Positions 1-10,400 of a stretch of 64,000 bases of DNA are shown here, one piece after another. The stretch comes from an uncultured Erwinia sp. Lineage in GTDB: Bacteria; Pseudomonadota; Gammaproteobacteria; Enterobacterales; Enterobacteriaceae. Where the stretch lies: positions 1 through 64,000 of the forward strand of contig CAMIKG010000016.1 in NCBI GenBank assembly GCA_946221915.1, given 5' to 3'. The stretch's first letter is position 1, and every line of letters begins with the position of its first letter. The notes below the pieces were generated by a model. That model saw only the letters and a list, made by a program, of their open reading frames with translations, was not told the DNA's origin and made no database searches. The position numbers and the translations under genes are program-made.

Positions 1-19
1 CTGGTCTGCCGTTACGCGA

Positions 20-35
20 TTAAGATAAATCTTAA
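20..35. other. Perfect inverted repeat, possible operator
   Basis: TTAAGAT, AA, ATCTTAA forms a perfect 7-bp inverted repeat about 110 bp upstream of the sRNA 5' end. It could be a regulator site. No gene is visible in positions 1-147. Confidence 0.25.
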
Positions 36-147
36 TAAAATCAATTCGTAACAACTGGACAGACAATTCACAGCTGGTTGCACTTCGACGGACTCATTTG
101 CGTTTTGCCGCTGGTTCATGTCGGTGGAATTTTGCGAGTATGAGGGT

Positions 148-240
148 CCCAGAGGTATGTTAGGTGAATATGCAATCTGCCTGTCAGGTTGTTACCCTGT
201 TCAGTTGCACCAGCCCACGCGGATGCGTGGGCATTTTTTT
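148..240 (+). ncRNA. omrA: OmrA/OmrB-type small regulatory RNA
   Basis: The 5' end CCCAGAGGTAT followed by AGGTGA matches the conserved 5' seed of the enterobacterial OmrA/OmrB sRNAs, which base-pair via Hfq with outer-membrane protein mRNAs under OmpR control (family knowledge). The 3' end is a perfect terminator: GCCCACGC (213-220), loop GGAT, GCGTGGGC (225-232), then a T run to 240; the GGAT loop is as in OmrA. The middle differs from E. coli, as is usual for this family. In E. coli omrA and omrB lie side by side next to aas; here only one copy is visible, with 16 kb of efflux and chemoreceptor genes before aas. A second copy could lie left of the window. OmrA versus OmrB cannot be settled from sequence alone. 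Confidence 0.85.
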
Positions 241-345
241 GTCCGCTCTCCACCGTTCTGCACATTTACTCCATCTTTCGGCTAAACGTCGTGTTTGGCA
301 AACAAGCTTTACGCAATCTTAACACCGCTGCTTTTGCGTCCACTT

Positions 346-378
346 TATAATGCTTCTTTTTTGAGAATGATCATTCTC
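346..378 (+). promoter_or_regulatory. Promoter and palindromic operator of the first efflux operon
   Basis: A perfect -10 hexamer TATAAT lies at 346-351, without a convincing -35 at normal spacing. Just downstream, where a transcript would start, is the perfect 16-bp palindrome GAGAATGATCATTCTC (363-378). Aligned to the 19-bp Fur box from its left edge it matches about 13 positions, but its even-length dyad is also typical of TetR-type repressor sites. The placement suggests repression of the operon starting at 414. Confidence 0.5.
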
Positions 379-413
379 GTCATTTCATAATAACGTCAGA
401 TCGAGAGCACACC

Positions 414-1547
414 ATGCAACTGAAACTCCTCTCCGCGAGTTTAATTTTCTTGCTGGCCGCCTGCGACCAGAATGCATCGCCCAGCGCCGCACCCCAGGTT
501 CCCGCCGTGGATGTTGTTACCCTGACCGCTGAACCGGTCACCCTGATGACGCAGTTGCCGGGCCGCACCACGGCGGTCAGGACAGCGGAAGTACGTCCGC
601 AGGTCAGCGGCATTATCACCAAACGCCTGTTTAGCGAGGGCGGTGAGGTGAAAGCGGGGCAGCCGTTGTATCAGATCGATCCCGCCAGCTATCAGGCCAC
701 TTACGATAAAGCGCTGGCGACGCTGAACAACGCCAATATGCTGGTGAAACGCTATAAGCCGCTGGCGGAAGCCCATGCCATCAGCACTCAGACTTATGAT
801 GATGCCGTCGCTGCCGCGAAAACCGCGCAGGCCGATCTGACCAGCGCGCGCGTCAATCTTAATTACACCCAGGTGAAAGCACCGATCTCCGGCCATATTG
901 GCCGTTCGCTGTCGACCGAAGGGGCGCTGGTGACTGACGGCCAGACCAGCTACCTCACCACCATTCAGCAGCTTGACCCGATCTATGTTGATGTCAGTGA
1001 GTCATCGCAGGATCTGCTGCGTCAGCGTCGCGCGCTGGCGAACGGTCAGCTGACCGCGGCCGGTGACAATGCCGCAGTGGTGAAGCTGACGCTGGAAGAC
1101 GGCACCGAATATGCGCAAACCGGCAAGCTGGAGTTCTCGGAAGTGACGGTGACGGAAAGCACCGGCACCGTCACCATGCGCGCTTCGTTCCCGAATCCGC
1201 ACAACGAACTGCTGCCTGGCATGTTTGTCCACGCCAGCTTCCCGCAGGGCATCGCCAGCGAGGGCATTCTGGTGCCGCAGCAGGCGATTGGTCATGACGT
1301 GAAGGGCAAGCCTTATGTTTACGTGCTGAACAGTGACAGCACGGTTGAGCAGCGCACCGTCACCACCGGCGAAATGAAGCAGGACAAATGGCTGGTGACT
1401 TCCGGGCTGAAAAGCGGCGAAAAAGTGGTGGTCAGCGGTCTGCAGTCGATTCGCAGCGGCGCCAAAGTGAATGCTAAAGAGAGTGAAAATCTTCACAGCA
1501 GCCCGGTCAACAGCAATCTCACCACCACCGATCCGTCGGCACAATAA
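414..1547 (+). CDS. RND efflux periplasmic adaptor lipoprotein (AcrA/MexA family)
   Basis: Membrane-fusion adaptor of 377 aa that would link the inner-membrane pump encoded next to the outer-membrane channel. The N-terminus is a lipoprotein signal with lipobox LAAC (Cys at about residue 17). The usual order follows: beta-barrel/lipoyl strand containing VRPQVSG, an alpha-helical hairpin at about residues 100-150, the second lipoyl half with VKAPISGHIGRS, then the beta-barrel and membrane-proximal domain (LLPGMFVHASF, VPQQAI). Length is typical of AcrA/MexA/EefA. It is followed after 11 bases by the pump gene, giving an adaptor-pump-channel operon. No regulator gene adjoins it, so control may be through the palindrome at 363-378. 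The substrate is unknown. Confidence 0.9.
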   Translation: MQLKLLSASLIFLLAACDQNASPSAAPQVPAVDVVTLTAEPVTLMTQLPGRTTAVRTAEVRPQVSGIITKRLFSEGGEVKAGQPLYQIDPASYQATYDKALATLNNANMLVKRYKPLAEAHAISTQTYDDAVAAAKTAQADLTSARVNLNYTQVKAPISGHIGRSLSTEGALVTDGQTSYLTTIQQLDPIYVDVSESSQDLLRQRRALANGQLTAAGDNAAVVKLTLEDGTEYAQTGKLEFSEVTVTESTGTVTMRASFPNPHNELLPGMFVHASFPQGIASEGILVPQQAIGHDVKGKPYVYVLNSDSTVEQRTVTTGEMKQDKWLVTSGLKSGEKVVVSGLQSIRSGAKVNAKESENLHSSPVNSNLTTTDPSAQ

Positions 1548-1558
1548 GGGAAAAACAG

Positions 1559-4500
1559 ATGTCGAAGTTTTTCATCGAACGTCCCATCTTTGCCTGGGTG
1601 GTGGCGATAATGGTGATGCTGGTGGGCGGGATCTCTATCCTGTCGCTGCCGGTAAACCAGTATCCCAATATCGCGCCAACGGCGATTTCCATCAGCGTAA
1701 CCTATCCGGGCGCCAGCGCCGAGACCACGCAAAATACCGTGGTGCAGGTGATTGAGCAGCAGCTGAACGGGATTGATAACCTGCGCTATATTGAATCGCA
1801 AAGTAACAGCGACGGCAGCGCCAGTATTATCGTCACCTTTAACCAGGGCACTGATGCCGATACCGCGCAGGTGCAGGTGCAGAACAAGGTGTCGCTGGCG
1901 GAGTCGCAGCTGCCGACCGAGGTGACGCAGCAGGGGATTAACGTTCGTAAGTACCAGGCCAACTTTATGATGGTGGTCAGCCTGATCTCCACCGACGGCA
2001 AGCTGAATAACGGCGACCTGGCGAACCTGCTGGTCTCGAAACTGGAAGATCCGATTGCCCGTACCAAAGGCGTCGGCGATTTTATGGTGATGGGTTCCGA
2101 GTACGGGATGCGTATCTGGCTCGACCCGGCAAAACTGTATAAGTACCAGCTGATCCCGAGCGATGTCAGCACCGCCATCAGCCAGCAAAACGTGCAGGTT
2201 TCCTCTGGTAAACTGGCCGGTCTGCCGACCATTCCGGGGGCGAAAACCAGCGCCACCATTATTGGTAAAACCCGGCTGGAAAGCGTCGAACAGTTTAAAA
2301 ATATCCTGCTGAAAGTGAACAGCGATGGTTCCCAGGTGCGTCTGCAGGATGTCGCCAGTGTCGATCTCGGCCCGCAGGATTACAGCATTTCCGCCACCTT
2401 TAACGGTAAAGCATCCGCCGGTATGGCGCTGCGTCTGGCCAGTGGCGCGAACCTGCTGGATGCCACCAGCGCGGTGCGTGAAACCGTGGAAAACCTGAAA
2501 TCCAGTCTGCCGGAAGGGGTGGCGGTTGAGTACCCTTACGATACTTCACCGGTGGTCAGCGCCTCAATCGAAGAGGTGGTGAAAACCCTGTTCGAAGCGA
2601 TCGCGCTGGTGTTTGTGGTGATGCTGGTCTTCCTGCAAAACCTGCGCGCCACGCTGGTGACCACCATGGTGGTGCCGGTCGTGCTGCTGGGAACCTTCGG
2701 TATTCTGGCGGCCTGCGGCTACTCGATTAACATCCTGACGATGTTCGGTATGGTGCTGGCGATCGGCCTGCTGGTGGATGACGCCATCGTGGTGGTGGAA
2801 AACGTCGAGCGTGTGATGCATGAAGAGCGGCTCGATCCGAAGCAGGCGACCATCAAGTCGATGGCGCAGATCCAGGGCGCACTGTTTGGCATCGCGCTGG
2901 TGCTGTCGGCGGTGCTGCTGCCGATGGCCTTCTTCGGCGGTTCCACCGGGGTGATCTATCGCCAGTTCTCTATCACCATTGTTTCCGCGATGGCGCTGTC
3001 CGTGCTGATGGCGCTGATCTTCACGCCGGCATTGTGCGCCACCATTCTGAAATCCAGTGCGGCGGAGCACAAAACCAGCGGCCTGGCAGGCTGGTTTAAC
3101 CGTAAGTTCGACAACGGCACGCTGCACTACACCCGCGGTGTGGGCAACGTGATTTCCCGCCGCAGCCTGTTCCTGGTGATCTACGTGGCGCTGGTGGCGG
3201 CCACCGGTTACCTGTTTACCCGCGTACCGACCACCTTCCTGCCCGATGAAGATCAGGGGGTGATGATGGTGCAGGTGACGCTGCCTGCCAACGCCTCGGC
3301 GGAACGCACCCAGAACGTACTGGATGAGATGACCGACTGGTTCCTGAAGAACGAGAGCGACAGCGTTAAATCGGTGTTTGCCGTGAACGGCTTCAGCTTC
3401 TCCGGCCGCGGCCAGAACAGCGGTATGGCGTTTGTGAAACTGAAAGACTGGAGTGAGCGCGGCAGCGCCCAGTCGGTGCAGGCGCTGGCGGGACGCTCCA
3501 TGGCGCACTTCTCCGCCCTGAAGGATGCCAAAGTGTTTGCCATGGTGCCGCCTGCGGTGATGGAACTGGGCAACGCCACCGGCTTTGACTTCTTCCTTGA
3601 AGATACCAAAAACCAGGGCCATGAGAAGCTGATGGCGGCGCGTAATCAGTTCCTGATGCTGGCGGCGCAGGATCATCGTCTGACCGCCACCCGTCCCAAC
3701 GGTATGGAAGATGAACCGCAGTATCAGCTGGTGATCGATGATGAACGCGCCCGCGCGCTGGGCCTGAGCCTGGAAGATATCAATGACACGCTCTCTGCCG
3801 CCTGGGGTTCCAGCTATGTGAACCAGTTTATGTATCAGGGCCGTGTGAAAAAGGTCTATATCCAGGGCAACGCCGGTTCACGCGTGACGCCGGAAGATCT
3901 CAACAAATGGTACTTCCGCAACAGCAGTGACGAAATGGTGCCGTTCAGCGCCTTCGGCAGCGGTAAGTGGAGCTATGGTTCGCCACGCTTTGAACGTTTC
4001 AACGGTGTTTCGGCAGTGGAAATCATGGGCTCACCGGCCAGCGGTTACAGCTCGGGTGAAGCGGTGAAAGCGGTGCAGGAAATTGCCGCCAAACTGCCGG
4101 ACGGCTACAAGGTGGCCTGGCATGGCACCAGCTATGAGGAGCAGACCTCCGGCTCGCAGACCACGGCGCTGTACACCCTGTCGATTCTGGTGGTGTTCCT
4201 GTGTCTGGCGGCGCTGTATGAGAGCTGGGCGATCCCGTTCTCGGTGCTGCTGGTGATCCCGCTTGGCGTACTGGGCACCATCGGTGCGGTACTGCTGCGC
4301 GGGCTGCAGAATGATGTCTTCTTCCAGGTTGGCCTGCTGACCACCATCGGTCTGGCGGCGAAAAACGCCATCCTGATCGTCGAGTTTGCCAAAGATCTGC
4401 ATGAGAAAGAGGGCAAGGGGCTGGTGGAAGCGGCGATTGAAGCGGCGAAGCTGCGTATCCGTCCGATCATTATGACCTCGATGGCCTTTGTGCTCGGCGT

Positions 4501-4690
4501 GCTGCCGCTGATGCTGTCGCACGGCGCGGGGGCGGGCAGTCAGCACTCGATCGGCACCGCGGTGGTCGGCGGCATGATTACCGCCACCTTCCTGGCGATC
4601 TTCTTTGTACCGATGTTCTACGTGGTGGTTGCCCAGCGTTTTGCCGGTAAGAAAAAACAGAATTCCGAGGTTACACAGCATGAATCCTAA
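1559..4690 (+). CDS. RND efflux pump, HAE1 family (AcrB/MexB/EefB-like)
   Basis: Proton-driven drug/solute exporter of the inner membrane, 1043 aa, the usual HAE1 length. It begins MSKFFIERPIFAWVVAI, the standard AcrB-type amphipathic start and first membrane helix. Helix 4 carries GLLVDDAIVVVENVER, containing the paired aspartates of the proton relay; the helix-10 relay lysine region reads GLAAKNAILIVEFAKD. Two large periplasmic loops are present (about residues 30-330 and 560-870). The next gene overlaps its 3' end by 11 bases. It is closer to AcrB/EefB than to the MdtB/MdtC pair downstream. Substrates cannot be deduced from sequence. Confidence 0.93.
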   Translation: MSKFFIERPIFAWVVAIMVMLVGGISILSLPVNQYPNIAPTAISISVTYPGASAETTQNTVVQVIEQQLNGIDNLRYIESQSNSDGSASIIVTFNQGTDADTAQVQVQNKVSLAESQLPTEVTQQGINVRKYQANFMMVVSLISTDGKLNNGDLANLLVSKLEDPIARTKGVGDFMVMGSEYGMRIWLDPAKLYKYQLIPSDVSTAISQQNVQVSSGKLAGLPTIPGAKTSATIIGKTRLESVEQFKNILLKVNSDGSQVRLQDVASVDLGPQDYSISATFNGKASAGMALRLASGANLLDATSAVRETVENLKSSLPEGVAVEYPYDTSPVVSASIEEVVKTLFEAIALVFVVMLVFLQNLRATLVTTMVVPVVLLGTFGILAACGYSINILTMFGMVLAIGLLVDDAIVVVENVERVMHEERLDPKQATIKSMAQIQGALFGIALVLSAVLLPMAFFGGSTGVIYRQFSITIVSAMALSVLMALIFTPALCATILKSSAAEHKTSGLAGWFNRKFDNGTLHYTRGVGNVISRRSLFLVIYVALVAATGYLFTRVPTTFLPDEDQGVMMVQVTLPANASAERTQNVLDEMTDWFLKNESDSVKSVFAVNGFSFSGRGQNSGMAFVKLKDWSERGSAQSVQALAGRSMAHFSALKDAKVFAMVPPAVMELGNATGFDFFLEDTKNQGHEKLMAARNQFLMLAAQDHRLTATRPNGMEDEPQYQLVIDDERARALGLSLEDINDTLSAAWGSSYVNQFMYQGRVKKVYIQGNAGSRVTPEDLNKWYFRNSSDEMVPFSAFGSGKWSYGSPRFERFNGVSAVEIMGSPASGYSSGEAVKAVQEIAAKLPDGYKVAWHGTSYEEQTSGSQTTALYTLSILVVFLCLAALYESWAIPFSVLLVIPLGVLGTIGAVLLRGLQNDVFFQVGLLTTIGLAAKNAILIVEFAKDLHEKEGKGLVEAAIEAAKLRIRPIIMTSMAFVLGVLPLMLSHGAGAGSQHSIGTAVVGGMITATFLAIFFVPMFYVVVAQRFAGKKKQNSEVTQHES

Positions 4691-6080
4691 GAGCTTTACC
4701 CTGGCTGCCCTGGCGCTGGCATTAGCCGGTTGTTCCCTGCAGCCTGATTATCAGCGTCCGGCACTGCCGGTGGCGAACCACTTCGATCAACAGAGCGGCG
4801 GCCAGCAGGGCAATGGCGCCGATATTGTCTGGCAGAACTTTTTTAACGATCCGGTGATGAAGCAGCTGATCCAGCTGTCACTGGACAACAACCGCGACCT
4901 GCGTGTCGCGGCCTTAAATGTGGAAGTGGCGCGTTCGCAGGTGCAGGTGGAGCGTTCGGCGCTGATGCCGACCGTTTCCGCAGGCGTTAACGAAACCACC
5001 ACCCATCTGCCAGGCAATCTGTACAGCACCAAAAGCAGCGGTCCGGTGACCTATCAGCAGTATGAAGCCACGCTTGGCACCACCGCGTGGGAGCTGGATT
5101 TCTTCGGCCGCCTGCGCAGCCTGAAAGATCAGGCGCTGGAAAGCTATCTGGCGACCGATGCCACCCAGCGCGCCACGCGCATCAGCCTGATCGCCCAGGT
5201 GGCCTCCGGCTACCTGACGCTGTGCTCGGATAAAGCGCTGCTGCAGCTGGCGCAGGACACGGTGAAAAGCCAGCAGGCAACATATGACCTGACGAAGCGC
5301 AGCTATGACGCGGGTGTCAGCAGCGATCAGGAACTTGCGCAGGCGGAAACCACGGTACGCAGCGCGCAGGCGGATGTTGCCTCCTACACCCGCCAGGTGC
5401 GCCAGGATATCAACGCGTTAGGACTGCTGGTGGGCACCGGCCTGCCAGCGGATCTGCTGGCGAAAGCTGAGCTGAACAAGGACTGGCACTTCCCGGCGAC
5501 GCCTGCCGGGTTACCGTCCGATCTTCTGACGCATAGGCCGGATATTATTTCTGCGGAACATACGCTGAAAGCGGCCAATGCCAATATCGGCGCGGCGCGC
5601 GCAGCGTTCTTCCCCAGCATCAGCCTGACGGCGGCGGGCGGCTCTTACAGCAGCAGTCTTGGTCATCTGCTGGAGGGCGGCACGGCGGCGTGGTCGTTTG
5701 CACCCGCGATTAGCCTGCCGATCTTTGATGGCGGGAAAAATCAGGCCAACCTTGATGTGGCGCAGGCGCAGAAACGTATCGAAATCGCGAATTATGAGAA
5801 AGCGATTCAGACCGCTTTCCAGGAAGTGGGCGATGCGCTGGCGGGCCAGGATACCTGGAAAGAACAGCTGAAAGCGACGGAACAGGATTTAGCGGCGAAC
5901 CAGCGTTATTACCACTATGCTGAATTGCGCTATCAGCAGGGCGTGGATAACTACCTGAATGTACTGGTTGCGCAACGATCTCTGTATAGCGCGCAACAAT
6001 CAGCGATAACAGCGAAGCTCGGCCAGCTTAACCAGCAGGTTACGCTGTATAAAGTGCTGGGTGGTGGCTGGAAGTCCTGA
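4680..6080 (+). CDS. Outer-membrane efflux channel lipoprotein (OprM/EefC/NodT family)
   Basis: Trimeric TolC-like exit duct, 466 aa. I chose ATG 4680, overlapping the pump stop codon, because it opens directly into a lipoprotein signal (SFTLAALALALAGC); an in-frame extension upstream to 4605 encodes no signal-like sequence. The mature protein starts SLQPDYQRPALP, typical of OprM/NodT proteins. The two repeated outer-membrane efflux domains contain the characteristic GLPSDLLTHRPDI and FFPSISLTAAGG. It completes a self-sufficient tripartite system that need not share TolC. A strong terminator follows at 6167. Confidence 0.92.
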   Translation: MNPKSFTLAALALALAGCSLQPDYQRPALPVANHFDQQSGGQQGNGADIVWQNFFNDPVMKQLIQLSLDNNRDLRVAALNVEVARSQVQVERSALMPTVSAGVNETTTHLPGNLYSTKSSGPVTYQQYEATLGTTAWELDFFGRLRSLKDQALESYLATDATQRATRISLIAQVASGYLTLCSDKALLQLAQDTVKSQQATYDLTKRSYDAGVSSDQELAQAETTVRSAQADVASYTRQVRQDINALGLLVGTGLPADLLAKAELNKDWHFPATPAGLPSDLLTHRPDIISAEHTLKAANANIGAARAAFFPSISLTAAGGSYSSSLGHLLEGGTAAWSFAPAISLPIFDGGKNQANLDVAQAQKRIEIANYEKAIQTAFQEVGDALAGQDTWKEQLKATEQDLAANQRYYHYAELRYQQGVDNYLNVLVAQRSLYSAQQSAITAKLGQLNQQVTLYKVLGGGWKS

Positions 6081-6166
6081 TTTATTACGCGATTATTACA
6101 CTCTACGCATAGAAATTAATCTGTTATAAAGATGATAATGTGACGCAGTTCGCTCTAATTATCATT

Positions 6167-6196
6167 GGGACCGGCGTGCCCGGTCCCTGATTTTTT
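6167..6196 (+). terminator. Intrinsic terminator of the first efflux operon
   Basis: Stem GGGACCGG (6167-6174) with CCGGTCCC (6180-6187), loop CGTGC, followed by TGA and six Ts. It separates the two RND operons. Confidence 0.85.
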
Positions 6197-6224
6197 GCCT
6201 GGATGACAGAATCAAAAGGACCTC

Positions 6225-7451
6225 ATGATCTCGACTGCCAAAAAACCCCGCTTGCGCCGTATTCTGCTGATAGCCATTCCATTACTGATCCTTGCCGCTG
6301 TGGTCTGGCGTCTGTTGCCACACGGTGGTGCGGGCGGACCTGCTGATGCACCTGCCGGTGGTCCTCCGGGTGCTCCTGGCGGTGGCATGATGTTCGGTGG
6401 CACCACGGCGGTACACAGCGGTGAGGTGACGCTGGCGGATGTCCCGGTCTACATCAACGCGCTGGGTACGGTAACGGCGAACGCCAGCGTAACGGTTACC
6501 AGCCGGGTCGACGGGCAGCTGACGAAAGTGCTGTTCACCGAAGGTCAGCTGGTGAAAGAGGGACAGCTGCTGGCGCAGATTGATGCCCGCAGCTATCAGG
6601 CGACGCTGGCGCAATATCAGGGGGCGCTGGCGGAAAATCAGGCGCTGCTGAAAAGCGCCGAGCTGACGCTGTCGCGCTATCAGAAACTGTATGCGCAGGA
6701 CTCGCTGTCGCGCCAGGATCTCGATAGCCAGATTGCCACCGTCGGTCAGTATCGCGGCGCGATGAAAGCAGACCAGGCGCAGATTGATGCGGCGAAACTG
6801 AATATTGAATTCGCCAGCATTACCGCGCCGGTCAGCGGCCGCGTGGGTTTACGTCTGGTGGATGTCGGCAATATGGTGCACAGCAGTGATACCACCGGCA
6901 TCGTCACCATTACGCAAATTCAGCCTGCGGCGGTGAAATTTAGCGTGCCGCAGAGCCATATTCCGGTGCTGGCGAAGGCGCTGCACCAGGGGCAATCGCT
7001 GCCCGCCACCGCCTTTGATCAGGATGGCAGCACCGAGCTGGAGCAGGGCACGGTGCAGTTTATGAGTAACGAAATCAATACTGACACCGGCACGGTGGAG
7101 CTGAAAGCGCTGTTTGCTAATCAGGACGATGCGCTGTATCCCAATCAGTTTGTGAATGTGCGCCTGCAAACCGGCACGCTGAAACAAACCACGGTGATCC
7201 CGGCACAGGCGCTGCAGCTGAGCAGCGACGGTGACTTTGTCTATGTTATCAACCAGGACAACACCGTCAGCCGCAAAGCGGTGAAAACCGGCCCGGCGTA
7301 TGGCGATGATCGTCTGGCGGTGCTCTCCGGCGTCAGCGCCGGTGACAGGGTGGTGACAGAAGGGATCGATCGCCTGACCAACGGCAGCAAGGTTGAAGTG
7401 GTGACGGCGCAGCAGAGCGCTGCCGCCAGCGGGAGCGCGCAGGCGCAATGA
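6225..7451 (+). CDS. mdtA: RND efflux adaptor, MdtA/MuxA-like
   Basis: Periplasmic adaptor of 408 aa (E. coli MdtA is about 415). It has a basic N-terminus and a membrane anchor (about residues 12-28), then an unusual Gly/Pro/Ala-rich linker (about residues 30-58), lipoyl halves (SVTVTSRVDGQLTKV; ITAPVSGRVGLRLVD), a helical hairpin and a C-terminal barrel (LYPNQFVNVRL). An AAAGGA ribosome site precedes ATG 6225. The stop overlaps the next start by 4 bases (ATGA). It would serve the heteromeric pump formed by the next two proteins. The E. coli operon continues with mdtD and baeSR; here an outer-membrane channel follows instead, as in Pseudomonas muxABC-opmB. Confidence 0.85.
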   Translation: MISTAKKPRLRRILLIAIPLLILAAVVWRLLPHGGAGGPADAPAGGPPGAPGGGMMFGGTTAVHSGEVTLADVPVYINALGTVTANASVTVTSRVDGQLTKVLFTEGQLVKEGQLLAQIDARSYQATLAQYQGALAENQALLKSAELTLSRYQKLYAQDSLSRQDLDSQIATVGQYRGAMKADQAQIDAAKLNIEFASITAPVSGRVGLRLVDVGNMVHSSDTTGIVTITQIQPAAVKFSVPQSHIPVLAKALHQGQSLPATAFDQDGSTELEQGTVQFMSNEINTDTGTVELKALFANQDDALYPNQFVNVRLQTGTLKQTTVIPAQALQLSSDGDFVYVINQDNTVSRKAVKTGPAYGDDRLAVLSGVSAGDRVVTEGIDRLTNGSKVEVVTAQQSAAASGSAQAQ

Positions 7452-10400
7452 ATCCTTCACGCATCTTTATTGAGCGTCCGGTCGCCACCATCCTGCTGAT
7501 GGTGGCGGTATTACTCTCCGGGATTTTCGCTTACCGTTTACTGTCCACCTCCGCGCTGCCGCAGGTGGATTATCCGACCATTCAGGTCACCACACTGTAT
7601 CCCGGCGCCAGCCCGGATGTGATGGCCTCTTCCGTTACCGCCCCGCTGGAGCGCCAGCTGGGGCAGATGTCCGGGCTGAGCCAGATGAGCTCCAGCAGTT
7701 CCAGTGGTTCTTCGGTGATTACGCTGAAATTCTCGCTGGAACTGTCGCTGGATATCGCTGAGCAGGAAGTGCAGGCGGCCATCAATGCCGCGGACAGCCT
7801 GCTGCCCACCGATCTGCCCAACCCGCCGACCTACAAGAAGGTCAACCCGGCGGATAATGCGGTGATCTCACTGGCGGCAACCTCCGATAACCTGCCGCTG
7901 ACCCGCGTGCAGGATCTGGTGAATACGCGTATCGCGCTGAAATTGTCGCAGATCTCCGGCGTGGGCATGGTGACGCTGGCGGGCGGTCATCAGCCCGCGA
8001 TTCGTGTGCAGATGAACCCGCAGGCGCTGGCGGCGCACGGTCTGACGCTGGAAGACGTTAACACGCTGATCGGCAACAGCAACGTCAACGGTTCGAAAGG
8101 CGGCTTCGACGGTAAATATCACTCGATCACCATCGATGCCAATGACCAGCTGCGCACCGCGCAGGAGTACGGCAAACTGATCCTGACTTACCAGGACGGT
8201 GCGGCGCTGCGTCTGCGCGACATCGCCACCATTTCCGAGGCGGCGGAGAACAGCTACCAGTCGGCCTGGGCCAATCGCAGTCCGGCGATTGTCATCAGCG
8301 TCCAGCGCCAGCCCGGCGCCAATGTGATTGCGGTGGTGGATGCGATTAAAGCCCAGCTGCCGACGCTGCAGGCGTCGCTGCCGGACGGTGTAAAAGTGTC
8401 GATTCTGTCGGACCGTACCCAGACCATTCGCGCCTCCATCAGCGATGTGCAGTTTGAGCTGATGCTGTCCATTGCGCTGGTAGTGATGGTGACGTTTCTG
8501 TTCCTGCGCAATATCGCGGCGACGCTGATCCCCAGCATGGCGGTGCCGCTGTCGCTGGTGGGCACCTTTGGCGTGATGTATCTGTGCGGCTTCAGCCTGA
8601 ATAACCTGTCGCTGATGGCGCTGACCATCGCCACCGGCTTTGTTATCGATGATGCCATTGTGGTGGTGGAAAATATCGCCCGGCGGCTGGAAGAGGGCGA
8701 AACGCCGATGCAGGCGGCGCTGAAAGGCTCGGCGCAAATCGGCTTTACCATTATCTCGCTGACGTTTTCACTGATTGCGGTGCTGATCCCGCTGCTGTTT
8801 ATGGGCGATGTGGTCGGGCGGCTGTTCCGTGAGTTTGCCATTACGCTGGCGGTGGCGATTCTGGTATCAATGGTGGTGTCACTGACGCTGACGCCGATGC
8901 TGTGCGCGTATCTGCTGCGCCATATTCCGGAACATCGTCAGTCGCGCTTCTACCGCAAAGGCGGTGAGTTCTTCGATGCGCTGGTGCGTGGCTATGACCG
9001 CATGCTGACGGTGGTGCTGAATCACCAGCCGCTGACGCTGCTGGTGGCGCTGGGCACGCTGGTGCTGACCGCGCTGCTGTATCTGGTGATCCCGAAAGGT
9101 TTCTTCCCCAGCCAGGATACCGGGCTGATTCAGGGTGTGACGGTCGCTTCGCAGGATGTTTCGTTTGCTGAAATGTCAAAACGTCAGCAGCAGCTGGCGG
9201 AGATCATTCTGCAGAATCCGGCAGTGGAGAGCCTGTCATCAAGCGTCGGCATTGATGGCAATAACACCAGCCTGAACAGCGGTCGTCTGCAGATCAACCT
9301 GAAATCGTTCGACGAGCGTGATGAGCGTGCGGATGCGGTGATTAAGGAACTGCAACAGGCGACGCAGAAGGTGCCGGGTATTCAGCTCTACCTGCAGTCG
9401 GCGCAGGATCTGACGGTTAACGATCAGGTGACGCCAAGCCAGTACCAGTTCACGCTGGACGACGCCGACAGTGAAAACCTGGTGCAGTGGACGCCGAAAC
9501 TGCTGACGGCGCTGCAGCAGCGTCCGGAGTTTAACGGCGTGGTGAGCAATTTGCAGGATCAGGGCCAGGTGGCGTATGTCGAACTGAACCGCGATGCCGC
9601 GGCGCGTTACGGCATTACCGCCTCTGACGTCGACACCGCGCTGTATAACGCCTTTGGTCAGCGGCTGGTTTCCACCATCTTCACCCAGTCAAACCAGTAT
9701 CGCGTGGTGCTGGAAGTGCAGCCGAAATATCAGCAGTCGCCTGCTTCGTTTGACGATATCTGGCTGGCGAGCAGCCAGTCATCTTCCGGTAGCTCGACCA
9801 GCAGCAGTTCCACCAGCAGCAGCTCGTCCGGCAGTTCAGGCACCAGCAGCAGTAACGGTATGGTGCGGCTGACGTCGATTGCCAAAATCCACCTGCGTAC
9901 TGGTTCACTGGTGAATATGCGCCTGAATCAGTTCCCGGCGGTGACCGTCTCGTTCAACCTGAATGAGGGCTATTCGCTGGAAGAGGGCCAGCAGGCAATC
10001 AGCGAGGTGAGCCAGCAGCTGGCGCAGCCGGAGAGTATTACCCTGCGCTACCAGGGAGAAGCGTCCTCGTTCCAGAGCGCCACCGGCAATACGCTGTGGC
10101 TGATCCTGGCGGCGCTGCTGACCATGTATATCGTGCTGGGCATTCTGTATGAGAGCTTTATTCACCCGGTCACCATTCTTTCCACGCTGCCGTCGGCGGC
10201 GGTGGGGGCTTTACTGACGCTGCTGCTGGCGGATACCGAGTTCAGTCTGATCGCGCTGATCGGCGTGATCCTGCTGATCGGTATCGTGAAGAAGAATGCG
10301 ATTATGATGATCGACTTTGCGCTGGAGGCGGAGCATAAGCAGCACCTCAGCCCGCGCGAGGCGATTCATCAGGCCTGCCTGCTGCGCTTCCGCCCGATTC

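Noticed and set aside
2564..3676. 370-codon minus-strand open frame inside the first RND pump gene
   Set aside because: It is a shadow of a GC-rich gene; its protein is His/Arg/Gln-rich with no family features, and the plus-strand pump is unambiguous.
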